This document shows positions 24,424-33,810 of a stretch of DNA of 64,000 bases, one piece after another. This DNA comes from Phragmites australis (Eukaryota > Streptophyta > Magnoliopsida > Poales > Poaceae): NCBI RefSeq assembly GCF_958298935.1, contig NC_084935.1, forward strand, positions 3,916,001-3,980,000, given 5' to 3'. Made by a program: the position numbers and the translations under genes. A model generated the notes under the pieces. It saw only the letters and a program-made list of their open reading frames with translations, had not been told where the DNA came from and did not search any database. Every line of letters starts with the position of its first letter. Within the stretch, counting starts at the first letter, position 1.

Positions 24424-26543
24424 TTATTCTTCAAGCTCAGTATTTTCTGCAGTGTGTTGCATTCGTGCTTCAGCTTGTTCCCAATCCTTTACTATGGTGA
24501 GTATTTCAACCATCTCACTTGACAGATTTGTTCTTCTCTCTTCGATTATCCTTCCTGTAAGACTGAAGGCAGCCTCAGAAGAAACTGTAGATACAGGAAC
24601 CGTTAACAAATCTCGCGCTAACAGTGAAAGGACTGGATAATTCGTCTTGTGCTCATGCCACCATTGCAGTATGTTGAAGTTTTCTTGTTCGTGGCTGATA
24701 ACGTCACTGTCGATGAAGGTAGTTAGCTCCCCTCCGGATGTTGGAATTCCGGTGCCCGTAGACGATCGTGACGAAGAGTCTGAACTTCTTGATGAAGAAC
24801 CTGCACCAAATATTTTCCCCCACGTTGTCGTCTTCTTACTTGTTGTGGGTGCTAGTGGAGGTCGTTGCAGGCGAACTCCGCCATACTTTGTTTCATATTT
24901 ACTATAAACTTCGAATAACTTAGAACGAACATTAGTATAATAATTAGAATAATCATGACCAAGAGCATCACCTAGAATTGCGAGAACTCTACAGAAAACT
25001 GCAATTTTAGCTCTAGGATCTAAAATAAAGGCAAAAGCGTATAACAAAGGAATTTCTTTCCAATACTTTAAGAATTTAGATTTCATAGGAACTACACAAT
25101 CTCTTAAAAGATTGTTATTTTCATAGTTGTTTAAATGAGTAGCAATTTCAACAATATTATGCACTACTAAACAAGATGTTGGATAATAAACTCCTGATAA
25201 ACTCACAGTTGAATCATAAAAAAATTCAAGAAACTCCAGTATCCTTTCAGCAATATACCAATGCGCTTCCGTGAGTAAAGTTTGACCCCCATGCTGATGG
25301 TAATGTGTATGAATAAACACACCAAATGTGCTCTTATATGGTATAATATTTTTAAGCATCAAGAAAGTAGAGTTCCATCTCACTGGCATGTCCAGAGCAA
25401 ACTTACGTGGACGCACACCCATTGCAACACAATACTGTTTATATGCTGCAATTCGTTGGTTAGAGGAGTTCACAAAAGATATTGCAGTACGAAAATCTTC
25501 TAAGTATCGCGATAACATCTTCAAACCGGATTTTACTATAAGATTGATAATATGACAAGCACAACATTGATGTAACAAGAAAGATTCAGCATAAGTACTA
25601 AACAACGGAGTAAGAATATCCATTGCTCTAGAATTTGCACCGGCATTATCTAAAGTGATAGAAAATATTTTATTCGTGAGGCCAAAGTCTGCAACTACTT
25701 GAGATATTTTTTCAGCAATATTTTCACCGGTATGCGCGTTGTCAATCAAGCAAAAACCTATTATTATCTTTTCTAATTCCCAATCATTATTAACAAAATG
25801 AGCAACCACACTAAGATAATCCTCTCTAGCCCTACATGCCCATATGTCCGAGGTCAAAGCAACTGAAAATGTACATGTTTGCAACATTTTTTAAGTTTGC
25901 TACGACATGTATTGTAGTATTTTACCATATCCCTACTAGTTGTTTGTCTAGAAACATGCGTGAACCTAGGATTATGAGCTTGCTTAATGTAATCTTCAAA
26001 TGCAGCAGACTCACCGATATTGAGTGGTAGATCCGCTCTTGCAATGAAGCGACATAGCTCTTTTCGAGCATTGGCAGAGTCGTACTCCCAATGATGAACA
26101 GAGCCGTCGGGGTTGTACTGCAACACCGTCTGCTTCATGGCTGCTCCACTCTTTTGCTTGCAACTTATGGCGTGCCTCTTCAAGTGCCCCATTCCACCCG
26201 AGGGCTTTGCAGATAATTCATTTTTACAAATATAACACTTAGCATACCTGACACTTACCCCATCTTCCTCTTTGTAGATCCTTTCAAAGTCTTGCCAAAC
26301 TTCGGAAGTACCGGCTCTTGATCTTTTAGACCCGCTGCTTGCTAATGTGTGCGCACTTGTAGAGCCTGACGATGGCACTCCTGCTGCATCACCTGGATCT
26401 GGATGTGAACCAACCGGAGGTTCACCGTCGGGTCCATCATCACCTGCAGCACTAGTATCAAAGGGGCCGTAGTCCCCTGTGAGTCCTTGGAGAAAAAAAT
26501 CATGATCTATGGATGTATCATGATCACCGGCATCCATGATCAA
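24424..26543 (-). pseudogene. hAT transposase with a single frameshift
   Basis: Two overlapping minus-strand frames together encode a full hAT transposase of about 710 residues. The 5' frame (26543-25854) has a Gly/Asp/Ser-rich leader and a BED finger at residues 80-132 (VWQDFERIY, CYIC, GHLKRHAISC). The 3' frame (25887-24424) carries the RNase-H-like core: VALTSDIWACRAREDYLSVVAHF, with the conserved Asp of SDIW, and SITLDNAGAN with the second Asp. It then has the helical insertion and the C-terminal hAT dimerisation block with TVPVSTVSSEAAFSLTGR and IIEERRTNLSSEMVE. The frames switch within a run of six A near 25880-25886; one base lost there explains the break. Everything else is open, so inactivation is recent, or slippage or an assembly error is involved. 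It binds element ends and performs cut-and-paste transposition in the nucleus. Confidence 0.9.
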
Positions 26544-26827
26544 TGTCGAATGACACTACAAAAATTGCAAATATTCAGAGTTAGAAATAATCAAATAATA
26601 AAATAAGACTCAACAACGATGCAAAAAAATCACCAAGATTTCTTCAACTTCAAGATAGCAAATCAGCAGGATGACGATTTTGAAATTGCTCGGATTTTTT
26701 TGCAACAATTCAAACTAATTTTGCCAAATTATCGCTAATTCTCACGAACTTTGAGACAAGAATGAGAGGAGGAAACAAGAGAGAAAATGGTGTTGCTGGT
26801 GTGGAATGGAAGGGCAAGGTGCTCCTC

Positions 26828-26835
26828 TATTTATA
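26828..26835 (-). promoter_or_regulatory. TATA box of the hAT transposase gene
   Basis: The minus strand reads cacctataaatagagg about 285 bases upstream of the transposase ATG at 26543. It is the same CTATAAATA core as at the BED-only gene. Confidence 0.6.
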
Positions 26836-26934
26836 GGTGAAAAATGGTGATTTTTGTAATTTTTTTTGAATTTTTTGGAGCTCAAACGGTCACAAAACGG
26901 CTATAAAATTCAAAAATATCGGGTTAACGGGTTA

Positions 26935-27403
26935 AACGGGCCGTTCCCGGCCCGTTTAACCCGTTAACCCGCATGCCCCCGCCGGCCCATCGTGCCCCAC
27001 GTGCCGGCCGGGCCGTGCCCCCCGCGGTGGGCCGTGCCGTGCCATGCCAGCCCGACCGTGCCGTGGGCCGCCGCGTGCTGAGTCGGCACGGTGGGCCGTG
27101 CTGTGATGGGCCGCCGCGTGCCGTGCCGACCTGGCCCGGTCGTGCCTCCTGGGCCAGTTGTGCCTGAGTCGGGCCGTGCCGTGCCCGTGCTGCCCGTGGG
27201 CTGGGCCGTGCCCGTGCCGGCCTGACTCGGCCGGGCCGTGCCGTGCCGGCCCGCCGTGCCGCGCGCTCGGCCCAGGCACGACCTGTGGCCTCGTGCCGTG
27301 CCGGCCCGGCCCATCTCGGCTCGGACCGGGCCGTGCCTGGGCCGTGCCTACAGTTCCGTGCCTCGGGCCGGTCCAGTAAGCACGATCCATTTGGCCATCT
27401 TTA
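26935..27403. repeat. Right subterminal GC-rich array and terminal repeat
   Basis: About 440 bases of reiterated gggccgtgcc, ggcccg and gtgccgtgcc words, in the opposite sense to the left array, end in ccatttggccatcttta. The two ends together form a long imperfect inverted repeat. Confidence 0.85.
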
Positions 27404-27411
27404 GTTTACAG
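27404..27411. repeat. Right 8-bp target-site duplication of the hAT element
   Basis: gtttacag is identical to 23335-23342. Confidence 0.92.
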
Positions 27412-29890
27412 TATAGAATAGGGGTAACTTATATGTATAATTTATATAAATAAGTGAAAGGACAAATCTAAACAAAATAACAATAAAAACAACTGAAAGG
27501 ATGCCACCCGCAACGACGTGCCTACTGTTGTTGAGCCCACTAGCGACGTATTGGCATCGCCCGTGATGCTACCACTTGCAGTTAGAACATCAAGTGACGT
27601 CTTCACCGTATCCAATCCCGTGCCACCAGTCACTGTCGATTTGGTGCGTGATTACTCAAAGGAAATGCTCAGCATGAGTACGGTGGTGTTATTTCCCTTG
27701 ATGAAGTGTCTCGAGTGTAATCTGTGGCCATATCCAAATCAAGACAACTGCATGGGTGGCAAAGCTAATGTGCGACCGGTGCCGTAGCCGTTGTTCAGGT
27801 GTAGTTGAGGTGTCATGTGACCAATGCTACAGCCATGGACACCACCTAATAGAGAGTTTCCTATGCGCTTGCTGGACAGTGAGAGTGCTACTGTGCTGAA
27901 TTTTGGAACTCGTAATTGGTTGGAGGAAGTGTAGCCTAGTCTGTAGAAGTTGTTTAGTGGAGACTAGAAAGAAGTGGTGACCGCAAGATTGATTGAGGTA
28001 AGCTTCCCTGGCCACAACCTCTGAAACATGTGAGTCTGTTCCAATTTTTCACTGAATGTGCACAATCTATGTCCAGAAAATCATCAGTTGGTGGATCAGA
28101 AGTTCATGCATTCATTCCCACTGTTTATTGGAGTGCCTATTTCTTCCAAAGTGCTGCTAATCATACCAAAGATATGGTGTTGAGCAGAGTAGGATGTGCA
28201 CAAATAGAAATTATTGCTAATGAGTTGGTTCATGATGAAAGGGCATTTGAGGATACTCCATAGGTGTATGATACATTGATCCAAGAGATGAAAAGTTCCT
28301 GAAGCAGAGGGCATTTTTATTGGGATCAGTTGAGATCAGGCCTTGTCCACCACCTATGTGTAGAAGAGGAGTGTGGCTGCTGCTTAGGTGTATGCTTTAT
28401 ATCGTTCTTAAGGTGGGAAGCAACATGTTGAACAAGTTTAGTCCACTAACTTTGTTCAATGGAGTGGATATGGGTAGCAATGGCATATTTCATATCCCTG
28501 AACAAAGTATAATGGTGTCATCTGCAATGATAGTCAAGCTATTTTTTAGTTGGACAGTTACTGAAGCTAATACGTTTCATTCATTGTGCAAAGCAATCTG
28601 AGTAGCAAATGAGTTTTAGTTGGGGTTGTTTCCTTACTACAAAATGGCATGCTTGCTTGGTATTCGTGAGAACAAGCCTTCTCACGGATATGAGGTGTTG
28701 GATCCAGTTGTCAATCCAAAGTTTGTGCAGGTGCATTGCACAATTTTAATCGATTGCCATATTGCCAAAGCTATCAGGTTATTTACCAGAGCGATTGCAA
28801 GCTATATCAGAAATATATTTGTTTGGCAAAAGATAAGATTCACCAATTTTCAGATTGGTCAATCTTCATGTAAACACCTGGGAAGGGTAACCTAGGCTAT
28901 AAGCTACAACAACCATCGAAGCATGTTGGTCGTTGACATGTTGCAAGAACCCTAGGATCCTGGTGGTTTAGTTCAACGGCTAAGGAAAAATGTCACATAA
29001 CTTACTGTATGAGCCACAACTTATAGGCTCGCGTAGCTGGGTTAAGACCTAAGATGCTCAAGATGGTTAAAAGGAAGAGAAGAGCTCTCGACGGGAGATC
29101 CATGGACGACAGACAAAAAGGCTTTGGCCGTCTCTGCCTTCCCCTTGCGGCCTCCACCCTGATTCTACTTCTCTAATCCCAATATTAGGCTTCTTCCCAG
29201 TCTAGCTTGCTACTATCCCTATTAGTGTGTATGTAATGTGGATTTTGACATTACATCTCATAAACTTGGCTGAATTAGTGTTCTTGTGCTGGGTTCGTAA
29301 CATAATTCCTTCTTTTAAAATGCATTTGATATTTTACAGAACTATTAAAAGAGTTCAGAACTATGGATATCCGGTCACAAAACAGACCGTCACATTTATT
29401 TGCATCTAGTTTTGATCGACGAATAATGTTATTTGAGTTGCTCACCTTCCTGCACATAATTAACTAGACTCTACTCATCCCTTAAAATATTGTAGCATTA
29501 CCGTACTAGTGCCACACTTTTTTTAAGTACAAGTCGGCATACGTCTAAATAGGAAAATGCGAATACCTTCACTGAGTCTAAAACTCAAATTTAAATGAAC
29601 ATATTTCACCCCAAGAACCTTAACCAACAAACATCGGTGCCATACCCAGAAGGAGCTTGCACCTATACGCAACTTAACAAGGGATAACATCTAAAAAAAT
29701 TTAACAAGGGATAAGATCATCAGATAAACAAAAACAAGTGCCGTGATTTCGTCGAACAAGCAAACCCAGGGCACGAAACAGCCGCGGCATGTTTAGCACT
29801 TCGCGGCCAGGCTCCAGAATTCACGCCTCCGTCCTACGTGGCACCGCGGGCCCCGCTCCATAATTGATGCCCGCGTGGGGCCCGCCAGCA
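27412..29890. other. Intergenic, with decayed coding-like stretches
   Basis: 27480-27830 and 28030-28900 contain short plus-strand open stretches broken by stops. Examples are AFIPTVYWSAYFFQSAANHTKD near 28110-28180 and YKMACLLGIRENKPSHGYEVLD near 28635-28700. They read like an old coding sequence but I could not assign a family. 28900-29890 shows nothing recognisable apart from the approach to the DUF1677 promoter. Confidence 0.35.
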
Positions 29891-29896
29891 CCTTCC

Positions 29897-29904
29897 GATA
29901 AAAG
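29897..29904 (+). promoter_or_regulatory. Possible TATA-like box of the DUF1677 gene
   Basis: gataaaag lies about 200 bases upstream of the ATG at 30102, in a GC-rich setting and followed by a GA-rich leader. The call is weak and positional. Confidence 0.35.
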
Positions 29905-30101
29905 CCAGAGCCGCATCGCCAATCACGCGCACACGAAGAGCGGAGGGGAGGGGAGGAGGAGAGGAGTAGATGGAAGCAGGCGGAGGGGAGCTCCTCGCCG
30001 TCGTCGTAGAAGCAGCGGCGGTGGCCGAGGCGGAGGACCCGCCGATCTGTTTCGAGGTTCGCGTTCTGTGACTCCGACTCGGGAGGTAGAGGGAGCGGGG
30101 C

Positions 30102-30557
30102 ATGGAGAGGGAGGTGTTGGGGGAGGAGGAGGAGGTGACGTGCGAGTGCTGCGGGTTCACGGAGGAGTGCACGGCGCCGTACATCGCGATGGTGCGCGCG
30201 CGGTACGGGGGGCGGTGGATCTGCGGCCTCTGCGGGGACGCGGTCGGCGAGGAGCTCAGGCGCGCGTCCCCGCCCATCTCGCTCGCCGAGGCGCTCGACC
30301 TCCACGCCTGCGCCTGCCGCCGCGGGTCGGCCCCGCCGTCGCCCGCCGGGAGCCCCGACAACCTCATCGCCGCACTGCGGCTCCTCCTGCGCCGCAGGCT
30401 GGGATCGCCGCAACCGCCAGCACCGAGGAAGGCCCGCTCGACGCCGAACAGCCCGAGGCGCGACGCCGCCATCGCCACCGCGGTCGCGGCCGTGGCCGCC
30501 AGCGCCGGCAGCTCGCTCGGGCGGACCGAGTGTTGCTTCGCCGCGCTCGTGGAGTGA
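30102..30557 (+). CDS. DUF1677 family protein
   Basis: A single-exon frame of 151 residues. The cysteine-rich N-terminal half is diagnostic: CECCGFTEECTAPYIA (Cys14, 16, 17, 23), RYGGRWICGLCGDAV (Cys41, 44) and LDLHACACRRG (His68, Cys70, Cys72). This arrangement fits plant DUF1677 proteins and suggests metal binding. A Pro/Ser-rich linker and an Ala-rich tail follow. The ATG at 30102 is the first in frame in a GC-rich leader (gcggggcATGG, good context). The function is unknown; small plant DUF1677 proteins have been linked to stress and senescence responses, but nothing here tests that. Codon use is strongly GC-biased, like other grass first exons. Confidence 0.93.
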   Translation: MEREVLGEEEEVTCECCGFTEECTAPYIAMVRARYGGRWICGLCGDAVGEELRRASPPISLAEALDLHACACRRGSAPPSPAGSPDNLIAALRLLLRRRLGSPQPPAPRKARSTPNSPRRDAAIATAVAAVAASAGSSLGRTECCFAALVE

Positions 30558-30563
30558 AAACCT

Positions 30564-30565
<2 letters not shown>

Positions 30566-30599
<34 letters not shown>
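30566..30599. repeat. (GA)n microsatellite in the DUF1677 3'UTR
   Basis: An uninterrupted ag repeat of about 17 units begins nine bases after the stop codon. It is a likely polymorphic marker. Confidence 0.95.
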
Positions 30600-30605
<6 letters not shown>

Positions 30606-30755
30606 GAACATGCTGGATGCTGAGAAAAATCCAGGAATGGTAGCCAGCCTCTTGTAGCTTCCCTTTTCTTTTGCGCGCCTTTGTAATCCACTGTCATTTT
30701 CTACTATGCTTTTACCTTTCTTTGTTTCTAGGTAGCTAGTTAGGATTTAAGATCA

Positions 30756-30761
30756 ATAAAC
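30756..30761 (+). terminator. Poly(A) signal-like AATAAA downstream of DUF1677
   Basis: gatcaataaacatgtg lies about 200 bases after the DUF1677 stop, in AT-rich DNA after a T-rich stretch. It is a plausible 3' end signal. Confidence 0.45.
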
Positions 30762-30779
30762 ATGTGTATATAAGGGGGA

Positions 30780-32925
30780 AAACGAGAATCTAAAATGGAA
30801 AATGGAAGTAATTCCATGTTCTCTCAGGTATGGATCGGTGACTGTACTTTACTGGCACCTAAACGGTTTGTGTTTCTTCTTTCCACATATGTGCCGAATT
30901 ACTAATGTACTGCTGCAAATGTGTATCTGAAAATTTTGGAGTAAACCAAGCCTTTTTTCCGTTCCGATTGGCGAAGATTTCGTGACAGTTCTCAGGGCCG
31001 ATCACAGATGAACTCGTAAACTGCTGCCTCATAGGCACGCTGGAAAGTGAAAATCTGTTTTTTATATACAGTTTGAGTGCTCCCAAAACTGCTATAAGCT
31101 TATACCAAATCAATCGGGCATAGCAAAGCCAAATGATACTCCTAGTAGGTTTTGCAGCGCACGCATGGTACACGCGGCGGCGATGCTCTCTGACCTGTCC
31201 GTACATCGTTGAGCTGCATGAGATGCTCTCCTAGTAGGTTTTTATCAATTAAATTTTATAAATTCCGATATTTTAAAAAATCTATCTTCTCGTGTAATAT
31301 ATATCCTCTGCTCTCTACTGTATACGTGACAATTGTTGGATCATAAAAGGGACAACGTGGATTAAGAACTCACGAGGTCTTTCACGTGAGATTCTTATAA
31401 TTTTTTTTCCTAGCTTCGCCATCAATCTGCGCTCAAGTACTATTCCACCTACTGCCATCTAGATCGTTCCTTCGCTTGTTTCACACCGATCTTTTAAATT
31501 TTATTGGCTAATCGGTCAGCGTTGCATCAGCTTACCAGAGCCGGCCCCGTGCTCATCCGCCCACAGGGGCAGATCTACGTCATAGGTGGAGCGTACACAC
31601 GATATCAATTAATTTTTTGTTGTCTGTAATCCATTATATATATTAGACTCATATAATACTCCTTAGTCTAATCAGAATATAAGAACTTGTAGCCTAACAA
31701 ATAAGATAGATCATTTTGTTCAGGTCCGTCACTGTCCGTCCGTGCTGAATATTCGCGCTGCGAAGTAAAAAGCCGACGTGTGGACGACTCGCGTTTTTAT
31801 TACGAGACAATATCCCAAGTATCCTAGTAGTATCATTCATCTTTACGAAAAGCCGGATCGGTCGACACCTCAGCGTTCTAATCATTCTTCATCCTCCTAG
31901 CAGGAGTCGGAATCCACGTTCGATTTATGCTTTAAGATCCGTGCAACTATTGATTTGTGGAGCTGAGCATAGAAGCATCTTAAGTTTCTAATCTTCTGGT
32001 CTCATCTTATCGCTGGAGCGGTAGTGGTGGTAATACTGCAGGATTAGATGACGTGCGATTAGTTCCCTGTGGCGACCGCTTAGATGAATCCACATCAGCA
32101 TGGCCCCCTAAATGATATGGACTTAGAATCCATATCGAGTATAAAAGGGACGGAATAACAATCCTTGATGGCCAGCATCTCTAATCCTTTTTAGGGCTCG
32201 TTTGGGATCTGGACTTTTTTTTTTATTTTTCTAGGATGAAAATGGACGAAAATGGTTGGAAAAATAGACGAAAACGGTTGGAAAAACCACATAACTGTTT
32301 TTACTTTTATATTTTCTCAACCAGATGGAAATAAAAATGGAAAAGCTTGAAAAAAAAACAAACATGTAATTTCCGGTTATAAGAAAACATCCAATCTGAA
32401 CGAAAATATATCAGTATCAGTTAAAAACCGATGATTAAAATTGAAAAAACATAACCTCATAAGCATGAGTCCATGACATGAACCATGTTCAGATCAGATG
32501 TCCCAAAGGACACATGATGCATTTGGGCCACCCAATGTACCCTGCCAATTGAACCACTAACGCAATAACAGCACATTATTACAAAGATTTGGAACAATAG
32601 TCTATCAGTTTCTGTGCCATCAAAACCTTAACTTGCCCCCTTACACCAATCTCTAGCGAAAACAAGTAAGCAATACCATTCTACAACCTACGCAAATAAC
32701 ACTATTAGACGCCCATTTTGTTGCTACCTTTGTTCCTACATCAAAGCTATTTGCTTTGAAGTCAAATCATTCAGTAAAATGAAGCAAATCATGTTATTGA
32801 GATTTAATTAACACTCACCTCAGTGACCCTGGTCGGTGGTGAACCAATACGCCATTAGCTTTTTCAGGGGTGACAAGACACAGGACACTCATGAGCACTG
32901 CAGGCTTGCAAGAGTAGCATCTAGC
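30780..32925. other. Intergenic, nothing clearly recognised
   Basis: AT-rich intergenic sequence. 32210-32360 holds a run of related aaaatggacgaaaatggttgg phrases, a short decayed tandem. No gene, RNA or transposon end could be supported. Confidence 0.35.
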
Positions 32926-32929
32926 TATG

Positions 32930-33450
32930 TAGACCTCAAAGGTCGAGACAGCCGCCCCAGCGATAAGGGCACAATCGATTTGCCCCCAAGTTGCAACCCC
33001 TCACCATCGGCTGCACCCAAACCCTAGCGCACGCAGAGACCGAGCGCAGGCACCATGGTGGCGGCGACAACGCAATAAAAGATCCGGTGGGGTGAGCTCG
33101 AGGAGGATGATAACGACAACCTAAACTTTCTCCTCCTGCCATGGGTCGTCGTTGGAGGAGCCTAGGAGGAGTGTGGTCAAGATGAGGACAGGCGGGTGGC
33201 GCCGTGGCCTGTGGTCATCTGTGACAAGCTGTGCCTTGTGGTGCAAAAAATGATGATAAAACGGTTTCCAGCTCTATCCTTGGTATGGTACTCCACTCAA
33301 CTCTGGCAAGACGATGCATATCCTGTTGGTTCAATCGGAGGTGGAAGAGAAGATTATGATTTCTCAAGTTTTTTTTTCTGTAATAAGTGGTTTACAATTT
33401 TCATCTTATATCAATAAAATACAGACCCGGTTCCTCTGGAAAAAAAAAAA
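32930..33450 (+). pseudogene. eIF3 subunit g 5' fragment (possible processed copy)
   Basis: From the ATG at 33055 the frame reads MVAATTQ, a stop, then KIRWGELEEDDNDNLNFLLLPWVVVGGA and another stop. This is the start of translation initiation factor eIF3g (K-x-RWGE-x-EE, FLLP, VVVG). The preceding 120 bases look like its 5'UTR (ccaaaccctagcgcacgcag...). After about 37 codons the similarity ends. Downstream, aataaaatacag (about 33413) is followed by ten A residues (33442-33451), which could be a retroposed poly(A) tail, although the middle of the gene is absent. Two in-frame stops make it non-coding. Confidence 0.6.
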
Positions 33451-33464
33451 CTAAAAGCGCTGGG

Positions 33465-33784
33465 CCCTCCTGTGGTTTCAGACACCATAGCATTGCTCAT
33501 GCTGGTAGTACTGCTGCCTCCTGCTTTGGAGTCTGCACCAATCAGCATTGGGTCGAATGAGTAATTCGCAGCGTTTTCAGTAGTAGCACAGCATACGCTG
33601 CCGTTTCTTGCTGCTCTTTCCATTGGATTATGAAATTCTGAATCGGAGCTCGAGCTACACGTACACAATAATTTTGTTCAGAGAACAATAGTTTGTCGAC
33701 ATATTCCAAGTCTGAAACTTTTTCCAGACGGCCACTCATCTCTATCCTGAGCGTCTGTTTGAATACAGGGATTTGCGTACTCAT
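33465..33784 (-). other. Unidentified coding-like fragment
   Basis: Minus-strand text is open over about 200 bases, reading DSEFHNPMERAARNGSVCC, then ENAANYSFDPMLIGADSKAGG and MSNAMVSETTGGPSAF. In another frame upstream it reads LRIEMSGRLEKVSDLEYVDKLL. The composition is protein-like (few stops, varied residues) but I do not recognise the family. Its position beside the eIF3g fragment suggests captured gene pieces. Confidence 0.35.
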
Positions 33785-33810
33785 CTATTACATATGTATA
33801 CATGTATATA

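Larger units (their letters stand above)
23343..27403 (-). mobile_element. Dart-like hAT DNA transposon, 4,061 bp, near-complete
   Basis: The left end reads TAAAGATGGTCAAATGG. The right end is its inverse with one mismatch (ccatttggccatcttta). The 8-bp duplication gtttacag sits on both sides. The first 19 bases match the terminal repeat of the rice nDart1/aDart family, as I remember it, at about 15 positions. Just inside each end lies a GC-rich array of ggcccg/ggcacgg words. Internally there are two minus-strand genes, a transposase (26543-24424) and a BED-only gene (24066-23851), with no obvious introns. The exact target duplication means the copy is still intact at its ends; one frameshift in the transposase probably makes it non-autonomous. 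Confidence 0.93.

Noticed and set aside
26956..27390. 144-codon frame over the right hAT array
   Set aside because: It has the same cause as at the left end: repetitive GC-rich terminal DNA.
29793..30643. Frames of 214-272 codons on both strands overlapping the DUF1677 gene
   Set aside because: They are shadow frames of a GC-rich exon. The DUF1677 frame alone has the conserved cysteine pattern.
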